Assembly: GCA_020746105.1 (NCBI GenBank)
Contig: CM036621.1
Location: forward strand, 51,680,264 to 51,744,263
Reading direction: 5' to 3'
DNA length: 64,000 bases
Source of the DNA: Trogon surrucura
Lineage: Eukaryota > Chordata > Aves > Trogoniformes > Trogonidae
Of the stretch, positions 10,565-22,404 are shown one piece after another (within the stretch, counting starts at the first letter, position 1; each line of letters opens with the position of its first letter). The position numbers and the translations under genes were made by a program. The notes beneath the pieces were generated by a model that searched no databases, was not told the DNA's origin, and worked only from the letters and a program-made list of their open reading frames with translations.

Positions 10565-11370
10565 TGTCGTGGGTTAGGGCTGGGCCGGCCACTAATGCGG
10601 ACAGACGCTCTCTAACCCCCTCTTCCCCCCCCAAACAGGAAGAGAAAAGGGAAATGAGGCAGAGAGACTTACGGGTGAGAGAAGGAAAACTAGAACAGCT
10701 TTAATGAAAATAATAGAAATAATGGTAACAAGATAAAAGTAAAGAACTATATACAACTCTAGACAGTAGCCCGATATCAAACCCGACTCCCTCCCCCGAT
10801 AGAAATCCCCACTGGTGCTGCAGAGCAGGAGGCACTGGGGAAACCCCAGGCTCAACGGCGGCGGGAGCTGGATTCGGGAACTCAGGATCCGGATCAAAAT
10901 CAGGAGGTCAGATGGAATCCTCTCTGGACACCAGCCATCGCAGAAAAGAAGGGTGAAAAGGCCGAAAAGGGACGAACAAAAGGGACGAAACTCTCGTGAT
11001 CACTCAATTTATACTAGATATGACGTATATGGGATGGAATACTCTCGTTGGTCACCTGTCCTGTCTGTTACCCCCCTGGAGGTGCCACCTTTTACTTCCT
11101 TGTGCCCCCCTCTTACTACCCGGCACCCCCAGCGTGGCCCACAAGAGCCAGCAGTGGCCTTGGTCACTATAGGAATAAGTATAAGCAAGAGCCTTTCTGC
11201 AGACCAGTCCCAGGTAGTGACTGTAAACATCAGGTGTTATCACTGCCAGTAGCACACACTGTCTGCAAAAACATGCTGCTGACTTCAGAAAGTGCAGCCT
11301 TTTAGAAGACACTAAACTGGAAAGTAAAAATCACTAAACAGGACTGGGTTTTTTAGCTAAACCCAGGACA
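10565..11370 (-). mobile_element. 5' LTR of the ERV-L-like element
   Basis: The two ends form an imperfect inverted repeat: TGTCGTGGGTT at 10565 on the + strand and, read on the minus strand from 11370, TGTCCTGGGTT, giving the usual TG...CA borders. The primer binding site lies 7 bases inside the left border, which fixes the polarity. On the minus strand there is a TATA-like TATAAAT (11013-11007) and an ATTAAA (10705-10700), plausible promoter and polyadenylation landmarks. Length is about 806 bases. Confidence 0.85.
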
Positions 11371-12162
11371 TGCTGATTTCAGTGAAATTGAGTGAAGGCC
11401 TGCAATATTTTTCAAGCATGCTCTATGATAGTGTGTAGTATCACATTTCAGTAGATTCAATACAGTTAAAATTGTCCATCATAGGATACTGTAATGGGCT
11501 ATTGATTTCTAGGTGCCACAGTTTCTCTTTTGTTGTAATTGAATTGTGCTCGTGAACATATGAAAATGTTCATTTCCAGATTGAAGGTCATAAAGTAAAA
11601 ATTGCACAGAGGTGAACCTTATGTACAGGCTAGAGAGCGGTCTAATTGCATCATTTATTCCAGATGACTGCATTAACAATGGAGCTTGCATATGTATTGA
11701 GTAGTACAGGTTTTGTTCTTGTTGACAGTAAATTGAAAAACAAAAACCCCAAAGGACATTGTTACTCCTATGCACCTGTTTGAGGTTTTGAGCTTTCCAG
11801 TTTCTAGCACATGCTGTGGCTCTTTAGAAGTATCAAATGGCTTTCACTCTCGGTAAATTGTAGGAATGGGAGAAGCTGAATGTACATCCTGATTTAGGCT
11901 TAAAGCATCTGTCCAGAAATTAATCTAATGTTCACTGACACTTGCATAACTAAGAATTTAAAATGTACTTCTAATTATTTTGTTACAGAGATTATTGCCT
12001 AATAAATATACAAAGATTCACTGCAATATTAGTATTTTGATGGAGTGATGGTAATGACTGTCTCTTCAGCTTTGACGATTTACTCCTTGCTAGTTGAGAC
12101 TTTAGTTTTTTTTTTTTTATTCCAGCTCTGTATGGAGTTCCTGCTGGCAAAGGTCCTGAAAG

Positions 12163-12225
12163 ATATAGAATCACAGAATATCTCTAGTAGAAAGGGACCC
12201 ATGAGGATTGAGTCCAGCTCCCAGC
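12163..12225 (-). mobile_element. CR1 LINE, 3' end only
   Basis: The + strand reads ATAGAATCACAGAATATCTC, then AAAGGGACCCATGAGGATTG and AGTCCAGCTCC. This is the reverse complement of the well-known CR1 3' untranslated end (ending ATTCTATGATTCTAT-like). A very short 5'-truncated, minus-strand copy. Confidence 0.8.
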
Positions 12226-14957
12226 ACTACAACTATGGCACTAGTACATGTTATAACTTAATACTAGCTGCAGTACAGTGGTGGCATCTGGCATTCCAGA
12301 TGAAAACAAGCCCCAGGAGATGAAAACAAGTTTATTTGGATGAATTAAAGTCATAATAGCATATAAAAATATGATGCAGGAGGAGCAGTTGCATAACTTT
12401 ATTTCTAGAAGACTTCTGTGGCATCTGATGCTAGATGGACATATAATGAACCTTGAGAAATTTTATGTGTATATACCAGATATTCAGGGTATCATCAATG
12501 GAATACATAATGGGATAAAGACCAGGTCAAGTATAATTTTATTTTTCATTTTTGAATAAATAATTTGTAAGGCAGGAGGAATAATCTGGAAAGTGATTGG
12601 GAAACCTTTCTACCATACAAATGTTTATTTTCAAGCTACTGCAAAATACAAGTGTTGGAGGCTTATGTTCTGATATCTTCTGCCACTTCAGATGTGTTTG
12701 AAAAGTTTAAAACTCTGACTTAAATTTAACTTTGACACTCAACTATGACAATGGTGCACTTATCTGAACCTTAACACGTTGCATGAAAATCCAAGGTTAC
12801 ATAAATTTGTCATTTGCTTTCAGACCTATCATGTCATGAGGGAAGTAGGGAATGGTTTAGTAGCATTTTCTCTGTTTTCTTCCCGTGCTCTTTTTTTTGT
12901 GCAATTAAAGTAGCATGATAAGAATTGCACCTCTATTTCTGAAAAACCTGCCACCTCTGCACTGTGTTAGGTGGGAAGCGCATGAAATATGGTCAACGTA
13001 GCAGTACTTTAAATGCCTGTAGTGAAAGAAACACACAGCGTTTTCTCTACCTAACATGGTTCTGATTGGCATTCCCTGCCAGGTCTTTATTTGCTGGTGA
13101 AGGATTTATTTTTAACAACTAGAAGTGGTTTTGTGGGTATCATTCTCTGACCATCTGGAATTGGTGACATTTGATTCCCTGTAGGATGGGCTGGGAAGAA
13201 CTACACGCATAGCTTGTATGAGCTCTTTGAGCTGGAAAAATATTCTGTGTAGGGATTTGATTCCACAATCTCTGTGTTAGCTTCTGTTAGATTTTTCTAT
13301 CTCTGCTCTCAAAAATTCTGCATTGTGAATTGGGAGAGGTTGGTCCCACTGAAAGGTGTACCAGCTTTGCTATAGAACTGAAAGAAATGAGATGATGCTA
13401 GCTCTTGTTCAGACGTAAAACCACAATTTCTCTCTAAAAGAAAAAGATATACTAAAGCTCTATAAGCTTCCTTGCAGCTGTATTGCTGCCACAAGTGTTT
13501 TAGCCCACTGAAATTTGAGCTAGCAGTGTAAATAACATCTGGCAGTCACTGTGTTAGCTTAAGGTCAGATATTGTTACTGAACGTGAATGAGGCTCCCCG
13601 TAAGATTATGGGTTTTTCCTCTAGTTAGATATGTATGAAGATGCCACGTTGTGGCAAACTGGTGCAATAATTTACAAATGTAATTTAAAAGATTTTTTTT
13701 TATATATAGTGTATGCAAGGCAGACAAAAATTAAGATGTGTGATGACAGGAAGTGTTGCCATAAGGACGGCAGAATAATTTTTACTGCCTTAAGATGGGT
13801 AAGTCAGTCTTTCAAAGAACACTGCTTCAAGGATGGGAAGAGGCGACAAAGAAATTTTCCAGCCAGTTAGTAGAAAAGATGAGGTAGTGTGCACCTGGAG
13901 ATAGCAAGTAGAATGTTGTTTAGAAGGTTTTAAAGAGCTGTTTGTCCTTGGGGGTGTGTGGAATCAGACCTGAGTGGGACTTTTCTAGTCAAAACCCACT
14001 TTATGGAGATTAGAAGGTACGAAAACGTCAAAAATTGTTTATGAAAGGCTGAGAGTGAGCCAAAATTAAATGTGGCAGTGGGAGATTGCGACCACCACTT
14101 CAGTGCAAAGCACCAAACACCCCCCCCACCACCACCTGCAAGGAGCATGCATGGTAATTTACCTGAGAGGTGAAGCTAATTTTAATATACTGATCCAATG
14201 ATGAATGTAACCATTGTCACTAACCAGTAATTGTAGAATTAGTGGCAAATTGGGCATGTTTATACTAGTAAGTTACGAAATAGATATGTTGCAGATTTTT
14301 CATGCGATGTGCTAGTTTTATCTAGCATCCAGACTTGGCCCACTTTGCTAATAAACCAACATCAGCTTTATTAAATTATTAAAAACCCAAGGATACTACC
14401 ACCAAAGTTAGTCAATAGGAGTAGAAAACTTATTCTTAAAAGAACCCCAAACAAACAACAAACTCAAACCCCAAAACTTGCATGTAATGTATATAGACTT
14501 TGATTTTAGGGTAGGACTGATCATTGACCGAATGATTGACTGTAAATGCATTTGAAATTCCAGTGACAGAGTACATTGTAATTGTTCTATGAAGCCACTA
14601 AGAGCCAAAATCATTTTACTGCAATTGTAAAACTAATTGTTCTTTTCTGAAGTCTTACAATATTGTATTTCATGTTCTGTGTTTTTCATCAGAAGGTTTT
14701 CTTAAACTTCTTTCTCCTAAAGTCAGTGGGAATCTTAAAATTGAAGTCTCAAGCTATGTAATGACATGATTTAAGTAGTTGGTGAATTTGACAGTGTGCT
14801 AAATGAATTGTGGGTATATTATTTTAATAAGCTAATAAAAACAAAAGTACTAATGATACGGAAGTTCGCTAAAAGCGGGGTAAACTTTAATGCAGCTCAC
14901 AAGCTAATGGAAGCAGGCCTTGAGCTTTCAGTGCTACCTCTTAAGTTGTCTTACATG

Positions 14958-15091
14958 AAATGTTTTTTGGTTGGGTTGGTTGGTTGTTCAGTTTTTTGGG
15001 TGTGGGTTTATGTGGTGTGGGTTTTGTTGTTATTCTTGGTTTGATTTTCTGTGGGGTTTTTTTGTTTGTGTGTTTTGGGTTTGTTTTTTTT
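14958..15091. repeat. G/T-rich low-complexity tract
   Basis: About 130 bases made almost entirely of T and G on the + strand (TTGGGTTGGTTGGTTG, GTGTGGGTTTATGTGGTGTG and so on). No fixed repeat unit is seen. The open frame through it is a composition artefact. Confidence 0.85.
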
Positions 15092-15873
15092 CAACAGAAG
15101 CCCAGCACTGTTAGCGTTAACGGACCTAGGCTTTGTCTGTGTTCAATAACACAAGGAGAATATAAAACTAGCTATTTTAAGAGGAAAATAAATTAATATG
15201 GCTTACTGCTGCAAATTCAAGCAGCAACCTGACCTGACATATTAGGTCAGAGTGCTTGCCTAGCTGAGATCTAGAGTTTCACATATATTGGGATTAAATA
15301 CAAATGCTTTTCCTACAACTAATTGCAAAATAGGAGAGGATGTGTTATTAACCTGCATGCTATTATTGTGAGTGGTTGATCATGACTCCCTCTTGTTCAC
15401 AATTTTCTGTCCTATCTGTTAATGTTATCCAACGGTTTTCTTCCTGATTTATTGGACGAATTTATCGTTCATATGCAAAAGATCCAGTTTTGCTTTCTGT
15501 GGAATACAAATAAATGTTCTACAGTGGAAAAGGTAACCCATCATTGCACTGCCCTTACCCTTATTTTTAAGGGTAGTTCAGTGGGCTTTTTCCTTTTGTG
15601 TTGTGTCAGTGCTCAGAGATTTGCTGATCACATCTGTTCTCATTATATCTCCTGTAGACCTTGGCACGGTGGGAAAAACCTTCCTCAGGATAAAGAGACA
15701 CTAAAATCTGGCAGTTAAAATGTATTAAAAATTGACTGGTTTGTCATATGAAGTGCTAAGGTTGTAGGCAGGGCAAAAGTTGCATGATTTTTACCATGCA
15801 AAGAGAAAAAGTATGGTAATAGCAAATCATATAAAAAATGATGGCCTAGAAGCTTTTCGTTTACTATAAAATC

Positions 15874-16083
15874 ATGTTTCCAGAGTTTCGTTATGATGTG
15901 GAAAGGATCCTGCTTTTGGAGGAGAACCTCTGTCTAGAGCTCAGGGATCTCCTGTTTGCTGAAGACTGTCCTCAGCAGAAATACTCTGGTAATTTAAATG
16001 TCCCAAATCGTGGATGGATGTTTGAGACCTTCTGGAATACAGCACTATTTGTGCTGGTGTTTGTGCTCTCGTACTGGTTTTAA
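15874..16083 (+). other. Unexplained open reading frame, 69 codons, hydrophobic C-terminus
   Basis: The frame starts MFPEFRYDVERILLLEENLC, continues through an acidic, leucine-rich segment, and ends GWMFETFWNTALFVLVFVLS then YWF and stop. The last 20 or so residues would make a tail-anchor-like membrane segment. I do not recognise a family. There is no convincing promoter or polyadenylation signal, and the ATG context is weak. It may be chance, or a piece of an unknown exon or repeat. Confidence 0.2.
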
Positions 16084-16197
16084 ACTCCCATTCTTGTCAT
16101 AGTGCCCTTTGTAAGCACTGTATAGGAACATTGGAAGAAGTACTCCCCTGCAGAATTTACAGCCTGGAAAGGTGGGATTTATAGAAATTTGGGTCTT

Positions 16198-16306
16198 AAT
16201 TTTTCCAGATAAGGAAACTGATGAACTGAAATATTAAATGAGTGATTCCAGGGTTACGTGGTAGATATGTAGCAGCAGGACATGTAGACCAGAGTCTCAT
16301 TTGACG
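16198..16306 (-). mobile_element. Probable ancient MIR SINE fragment
   Basis: The + strand reads CCAGATAAGGAAACTGATG, then ATTAAATGAGTGATTCCAGG and GTTACGTGGTAGATATGTAG, then a CAGCAGGA stretch. This follows the reverse complement of the MIR core in order (CAGATGAGGAAACTGAGG, TTAAGTGACTTGCCCAAGG, TCACACAGCTAGTAAGTGG). The similarity is degraded, as expected for a repeat older than the bird-mammal split. Confidence 0.55.
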
Positions 16307-17330
16307 TTGGGTAGCTTCTGCTAGAAAACTGCAGTTAATTTGCCTGTGGCTTTATTGGTGCAACTCTTCCTCTTCTGCATAAACATATAGAGATGGAAAT
16401 GCCTGCTTTCCTCTTCCCTCCTGCTTTTGTGCTTGCTGTATGTTTGCAAATAGGAAGCCAGGTTTGTTGAGAGGAGTAGATGTAATGCCCTGTGCTACAT
16501 TTTATCTTGTCATCCTATAATGCTATAGCACTATCAGCTAAAAATCAAGAGCTGCACACAAGCATTGTCACTGCAGTGCAGCTGGAACAATAGGAAAGAA
16601 GAGGATAGGAAAAGCAAAGACGGGCTAGCGTGTCACAGAGCAGTAGAGATATTATGTACAGAAAGCTTAAATCCTACTCTCATGCAGAAACAACAGAAAT
16701 CTCTCAGTAAAAGAGAACAAAGAAATCTTGTGTTGGAGCCGGGGAAAAATACTCCCATATCTCAAGTATTAACTACATGGTGCAGCTTCTCTAAGTGAGT
16801 GGTAAGAAAACTTACTTTTTTTCCCTCCCAACAGAAGCCCTGTCAGATTGAGATTTAAATACTCAGGCTACACTACAAAATTGATATATATCCCAATATT
16901 TGCATAAAAGATTTATTAATTTTTTTTTTAAAGCATAGGTTTGGTAGGAATGTTTTGATGGATTGACATTTCAGTGACAAATAGAAGTAATGTTTAACAT
17001 TCTTTTTTTCCCCTTAGTTTTTAATAATCTGTATGAATTACTGTATATATTTTCTTCCCAAGGTTAAGGAGTATAAGCTTAAAATTAGCATCTTGGCAGT
17101 AGGAAAGAATGTATCTTCAGTACAGACTGCACAAAAGCAAAGTGTGCATGTGTATCACAGGCTTTGCAGGCCTTGATCTCTGGAGAGGCCACGTGGGCTT
17201 AGAATTTGGTGGAGATGACTGTAAAAAGTAGTAAGATCATGACCCAGCATTTTCAAGCAGTGCAGGAGGCTGTCTCAGGTATTGATCCAAATGTGTCTAA
17301 TTGGGATCTCAAAAGTGGTTGCTGCAGCAA

Positions 17331-17350
17331 ATATATATATATATATATAA
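17331..17350. repeat. (TA)n microsatellite
   Basis: About ten AT units in a row, a short dinucleotide repeat that is likely polymorphic. Confidence 0.9.
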
Positions 17351-18477
17351 TTTTTTCTCTAGATTTTATGTGGCCTCTACTAGCAGCTTTGAACAAAGGC
17401 CTCCACTGAAGATTGCCAGGATATTTTCTTCCAGAAAGAACTTTCTGAAATGTAAAAAGGACACGAGAGCTTGAGGCACCAGTGCTGTTTGGGATAGTCT
17501 TACCACCTGAATGCCTACACTTGCACATGTTCCCCTTGGCATTTGCTGGTCAGACACCTAAGTCTTGCTTCCACCTGCTGGAAGTATGAGGGAGAAAAGG
17601 ATGCAACTTTGTGTCCGATAGTGACTTCAAAAAACTCTGATTCATTGTACTCTGAAATTACTGTATTGACTTCAAGATTTAGCTCCTGTTAATGGCAGCG
17701 ATATTAGATTGATTTTTGAACTGCAGGTCCTATATCATTTAGAAGGGATAAGGAATTGGATCAATTGGAAACAGATTGTGGTAAAAAAAAAAAAAATTGG
17801 AAATAGATTGGTGTGGGAATGATAATTAGGGTTACTTGCTGCTGTGTTGAAATGTAACTTTTTACAAAATTGAGCTACGTAATTTAAACCATGTATACAT
17901 CTACCACGTAACAATGTGATCAGTTTAGTGATGTCATTTAGATTTAGATTTTCTTTCATCAGATGTTTGCAGTGTAAGATTTTATTTTGCTTCCCCCTGA
18001 GGGCACATGGAATCTAGTTTTTCAATGGACTGAACTCTTTCACAGAATCACTCCTTGGGTAAAGGTGCTAGAGTAAACAAAAACCCTAAAGCAGAGCAAC
18101 AGATATCTGAAGCTGGTTTATCAATTTGGTGTCAAGCTGACTTAAAAGAAAGGAAGTCTGTTTTGGTGGTTTGACTTTATGATGGCAGTCTAACTCTGTT
18201 TTTATACTAGCAAAACAGGGGGAACTTTCACAGTATTATTAGTGTTTGAAATTAAAAAAAGATGTCATTTTAAAATGGGAAATTTGGCCCAAATCCAAAG
18301 TCGGACCTTTGTTTGATTAATAATAGACAGTAATTTCCACTTGTAAATCCTTCCCTACCAGACACAATCCTATGGGAGAAAAATGAAGTGGATCTGACCT
18401 AACTAGTCTGTCAGGTTGTCCCATGTTGTGTGATGCAGTTGAACATTTTATTCCTTAATTGGCTGTCCTTCTTCTAG

Positions 18478-18515
18478 TGCTGGAAAGAGAATCCTTCTAT
18501 TCACGGAAATACAAG
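18478..18515 (+). other. Short exon-like segment with splice-site consensus
   Basis: A pyrimidine-rich tract ending CTTCTTCTAG precedes it and GTAAAT follows. At 38 bases it could be a microexon of an unknown transcript, but such pairs also arise by chance in 60 kb. Confidence 0.15.
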
Positions 18516-19071
18516 GTAAATTTATAAAAAGAAAGTGTTAATTTATGAAATTTTAAAATATTTTCGTATTCAAGAAAGTAGAAAATCTATAATTCAAACT
18601 AGGATTTATGTTCTGCTAGCTCATGTGTGACTTAACCGGTTTGAAAATACTGTGTCGGGCAGGTTCTGTGTGGGTGCCTTTGTACACCAGGGATCACTGG
18701 CTTCAGTGTCCCATTGGGTTAATGCAGTTCAGGGACGGAGCTGCCTTCCTGTGTTCATGCTGTGCTGAAACTAGTAAGTTGTCCTGGCACTGGGCATGCA
18801 GGGGAGCAGGGGAGGAGGCCCCCAGTCCTGTGTGGGCAGTGGAGTTTCTAGATTGGATTTGTTCCAGTTGCCTACTGCTCTATGTAGTGGAAAACTAATC
18901 ATATACATAAGGTAAGCAATATTTAGTCTTTTATAATATATAAAAATTCCATATCTATCTATAGTATAAAACTGTAATTTGCCCACACAGAAATGTTTAT
19001 GTTCTGCTTTATGTCCTAAGATAACAGAGAAAAAGAATCCAAGCAAATGGAAGAGAAGAAAGTTTCGTGGG

Positions 19072-19094
19072 TTTTTTTTTTTAAAAAAAAAAAA
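19072..19094. repeat. T11A12 homopolymer palindrome
   Basis: Eleven T are followed directly by twelve A, a self-complementary tract, and then purine-only A/G sequence to about 19115. Confidence 0.85.
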
Positions 19095-21443
19095 GAGAAA
19101 AAAGAGGAGGAAGGTGGTAGTGGGACCATTATGATTCACAAGGAAGGCTGTTGTGGGGAAAACAGCAAACCGACCACCCAGCATTGCTTTGGTTATCTCT
19201 ACTTAACATTGTTAGTTTGTGTCTTGCCATGTAATTTCACTGAGGTTTTTCTTTGTGTATATTACCATATTAATAAGTAAAATCTTTGGGATATTTTATA
19301 CATTAATATTATCAAAACTAACTGTTGAGTTCTGCTCAATTATATCTTTGTTTCTTGTTTAAACTTGTACTGTAGAACACTCTGACAACAGTCACAGATA
19401 ATACTGTTTCTTGGCAATGATCAGTTCATGTTCAGCCAGTCTGAGGATGAGGGTCCTGATTCAAGGAAGGGATATGTAAGTTCTTATGGTAAGTATTCAG
19501 GCATATGTTCCATTAAAAAGATGCATTTAAATAGTTTTGACTTAAGTGTAGACTTTACAGGAAGCCTAGAGCTTACCTTAGGCAACAATGCATTGCTGAA
19601 TAGGAAAAAAAAATCAGAAATATGTTTTAAATTTTTTTTTGATAACAAGAAAATGCGTAAAAATATTTTTCATTATTTGTGCTTACTGTAGTAACTGCAC
19701 TAGTAACATGATGCAAAACTTGCATATGCTTAATGCATTTGTGTGCAAAATTGACCTGTTACTTTAGTTTTCAGGGGTCAAAATGTGTTTGCAAAATAAT
19801 GTATAGGAGAGTTGATTGTGGCCAGAGAGGTAGTGGTTTGTGTTGAAGTGCAAGTGTTGCTTTTTCTCTTTGGAATCTGAATGCAAGGTGACAAACACTA
19901 TTCAAGCAATGTTCTGTCAATACCCAACCTGTATGGAGCAGGATACATTCTCAAGGTAATACTTTTTAAAATGCATCCAGCAACAGCTTAAACTAAGCAA
20001 GGTTAGTCTGTAGAAGCAAACCTTATTCTATCATCAGCTCTTTATAGTTCATTAGATTTAACATTTGGAATTGGAATGCCACCTGGATAAGAATGCATTG
20101 GACTATTTTCTGCAGTGCTGTCTATCTTGATCTAGTGCTGACTCTGTTATTCTTGCATCTGATATATTCAAGTTGGCATGAACGTGAAAGACATAATTCT
20201 CATTACATGCGCTAAGCCAGGCAGCAAGGGAAACAAGCTTGACTAAATGCCTGGATTTCAACCAACGGTGCAGCAAACTAATGTTGGTTCTGAAAATGAA
20301 AACTGTTACTGTATATTCATCAGCTGAAAACACTGTAAGCCTTAAGAATCAAAGTTTAAAAAAAGAAGCTGAGGATGCTGTTTGGCAAGTTAACCCTCTT
20401 CAGTTTAAAAGCATCAGAATGAAAAGTCCTGTGAATAATAAAGGTACTTGTTACTAACAACAATTACTGATTTCATCCTGAAGGACATATTGTACAGCAC
20501 TTTTGAGTTGATGCACTCCTTGGCAGCAGCAGAAAATAAAAGTGGATAGAAATTTTCAGTACCGGTAGCTGCTTCAAGAACTCTTGTAGGTCACTTTTTC
20601 AGAATGTGCTTTAAAGTTAAGAAAGTTGCATCAGCAGAGTTCTATCTGTCCTTGAGATCTTGTGATACCAACTTTGAACTTCTTGCTTTCACCGCAGTGT
20701 GTAATTGTCCCACTGTGTTTGTGGGCTGACTGTACTCTTATTTAGAGCACTGCCCTGCTCTTGGAAACAAGGTATTCCCATTTATGCAGGTCAGCTTCTT
20801 CTATAGTTTAAAAGCATTTTCATCTTTTGTTTTTTTTTTCTTTTCCAAATGCCTGCGGAGTGCACGGCTATTTATTAACACGTGTGACAGCTTAAATGGC
20901 TCTTGTCAACAATTACTCATTTTGAAAAGTGGCAGTCTTCCTTTGCCATGTAACAAAAATGATCTCTAAACAAGTCTTGTGTGTTTCTTAAAATACAAAG
21001 CAATATCTCTAAAATGTATTCTGTGAGGTTGATAACAATTCAAAGACAAATTTTTGTTCTGTAACAGATCAATATGGAATAGAATGAGTTAAGGTTTTTT
21101 TCAACTTATCTTTGGAAGACCAACTTTTTCTTATGCTTACCAGCAAAGTTATGGCCCCACATAAATGCTAGTGGTTATAACAATACTGTTTGAAAAAAAC
21201 ATTCACAATATAGGGTCAAGGGATTAGCATTATAAGAAGTAAAATATGTCAAATGTAAAATGGAGAGAGAGAAAGAAAGAAAAAAGGAGTTTCATTTCCA
21301 ACAGTTCCAGCAATATTTATTTCCTGGAATATTTGCTTTCTCAAACTTACAGTATTTTTTTTTTTTTTAAGTAGAGTAGGAAATTCTGTCGCCGCTGAAA
21401 CTAGTAATTGGTAAAACACTGACTCCTTGTGTGATCAGGATTT

Positions 21444-21450
21444 GACCCTT
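21444..21450. repeat. Left copy of the 7-bp direct repeat flanking the solo LTR
   Basis: GACCCTT lies directly before the TG border at 21451 and recurs at 22398-22404 directly after the CA border. It is the probable target-site duplication, although 7 bp is longer than the 4-6 bp usual for retroviruses. Confidence 0.6.
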
Positions 21451-22397
21451 TGTCGTGGTTCAAGCTGACTGGGACAAAAAAACACGAGGTCTCCAGCTCA
21501 CTCCTCCCCCCACCCCCATTTCCACAGAGATGTGGCGGGAGACAATTCAACTAAGAAGGCTCAAGGGTTTAAGATTAAGGATAGGGAAGGTAATAATCTA
21601 CCCTTTAAGATGACAGGTCTTTACCAGAGAAACTTGGGGAGAAAAAAACATGGATATATTGCACCACCATCATTTAGGAAGTAGGATAGTGAGACGAATA
21701 CATCAATAAATATGACCCGATTTTAAATACACTTCACCTCCTCTCCATCTTTCTGGCTACCTCCTCCCCTCCATCAGTGCAGGGGGTGGGGGGTGCAGTC
21801 TGTCTGACCATTACTCAGTGTCCATGGCAGCTCCTCCTTGAGAAAGAGGGCTCCTCGCAGTCTCTCCTTCACACCGTGTGATGTCCACCTCACGGGAGGC
21901 AATCCTCTGCCTCCCTGTGAGTCCCTCGGGGCCACAGATCACTTCAGGCAATTTCCCTGCTGATGCTCGTTCTCTCTCCCCTCTCATGTGGGGCTCTGCA
22001 TGTATGGACACATCCTGCTGTTGGTTCCCCCAGCTGTCAGGCAACCACTTTCCTGCCATCTCAACCACCACGGGCTTCAGGGAAAGGTCCTGCTCTGGGC
22101 CACCTTCTCCTCTGGGATTCTTCTGCCTCTCCTTCTTCTTGGGGTGATGTTCCTTTGTTCTCCTCTCACCTCCTCCTCCTCCAACAGAAAAACTCCCCAA
22201 CATTAAAGGCAGGACAGGTCAAAACAAGACAAAACCGAAAGAGAGATAGAACAATGGGGTCACCTCTTAAATACCTTGATGGCAGAGGCCCTGGCCAGAG
22301 GCCAGTCCAACTCCTACCTGGGGGGTGGGGGAGACTCTCGAATCTTCACACAAGTCTACTCCCACTTTTACAAAAAAACAACAACCCACCAGACTCA
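21451..22397 (-). mobile_element. Solo LTR of an avian endogenous retrovirus (ERV-L-like)
   Basis: A 947-base block, more GC-rich than its surroundings, begins TGTCGTGGTTCAAGCTGACT on the + strand and ends GACTCA, with TG...CA borders and a 7-bp direct repeat on both sides. Its left end resembles that of the LTR at 10565 (TGTCGTGG, C-rich tract, then a TTTAA-containing A/G-rich stretch), so it is read on the minus strand by analogy. The frames inside it are not genes. No internal retroviral sequence accompanies it. It is a fossil, probably left by recombination between two LTRs. Confidence 0.75.
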
Positions 22398-22404
22398 GAC
22401 CCTT
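22398..22404. repeat. Right copy of the 7-bp direct repeat flanking the solo LTR
   Basis: GACCCTT is identical to 21444-21450. See the left copy. Confidence 0.6.

Larger units (their letters stand above)
8028..11370 (-). mobile_element. Old, broken endogenous retrovirus, ERV-L-like (class III), avian
   Basis: Minus-strand element with recognisable parts, in its own 5' to 3' order: one LTR (11370-10565), a primer binding site of tRNA-Lys-1,2 type (10557-10540), then pol-derived reverse transcriptase, RNase H and integrase stretches running down to about 8028. The protein signatures (for example GPEQQQAFEQIKQE, YALFTDGSCRLVG, ARWAHDTSGHQGRDGTYRWA and RIESDNGTHFKNNLID) match ERV-L-type pol known from many bird genomes. 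No second LTR, gag or envelope part was recognised. The element is an inactive fossil with several breaks, roughly half a dozen or more. Insertion well before the present is likely but cannot be dated from a single LTR. Confidence 0.9.
11371..21450. other. Intergenic sequence between the two LTR elements
   Basis: Mostly unique AT-rich DNA with no recognised gene. It holds a CR1 end (12163), a G/T-rich tract (14958), an unexplained open frame (15874-16083), a probable MIR (16198), a (TA)n run (17331), an exon-like 38-base segment (18478) and a T/A tract (19072), each listed separately. Other short frames look like chance. Confidence 0.6.

Noticed and set aside
10815-11312. Open frames of 73-145 codons on both strands
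   Set aside because: They lie within the GC-richer LTR, show no family resemblance and follow from its composition.
14796-15196. Hydrophobic frames rich in Val, Phe and Gly
   Set aside because: They come from the G/T-rich low-complexity tract.
15228-15247. TGACCT and AGGTCA half-sites suggesting a nuclear-receptor element
   Set aside because: The 8-base spacing is unusual for known dimers and single pairs are expected by chance in 64 kb.
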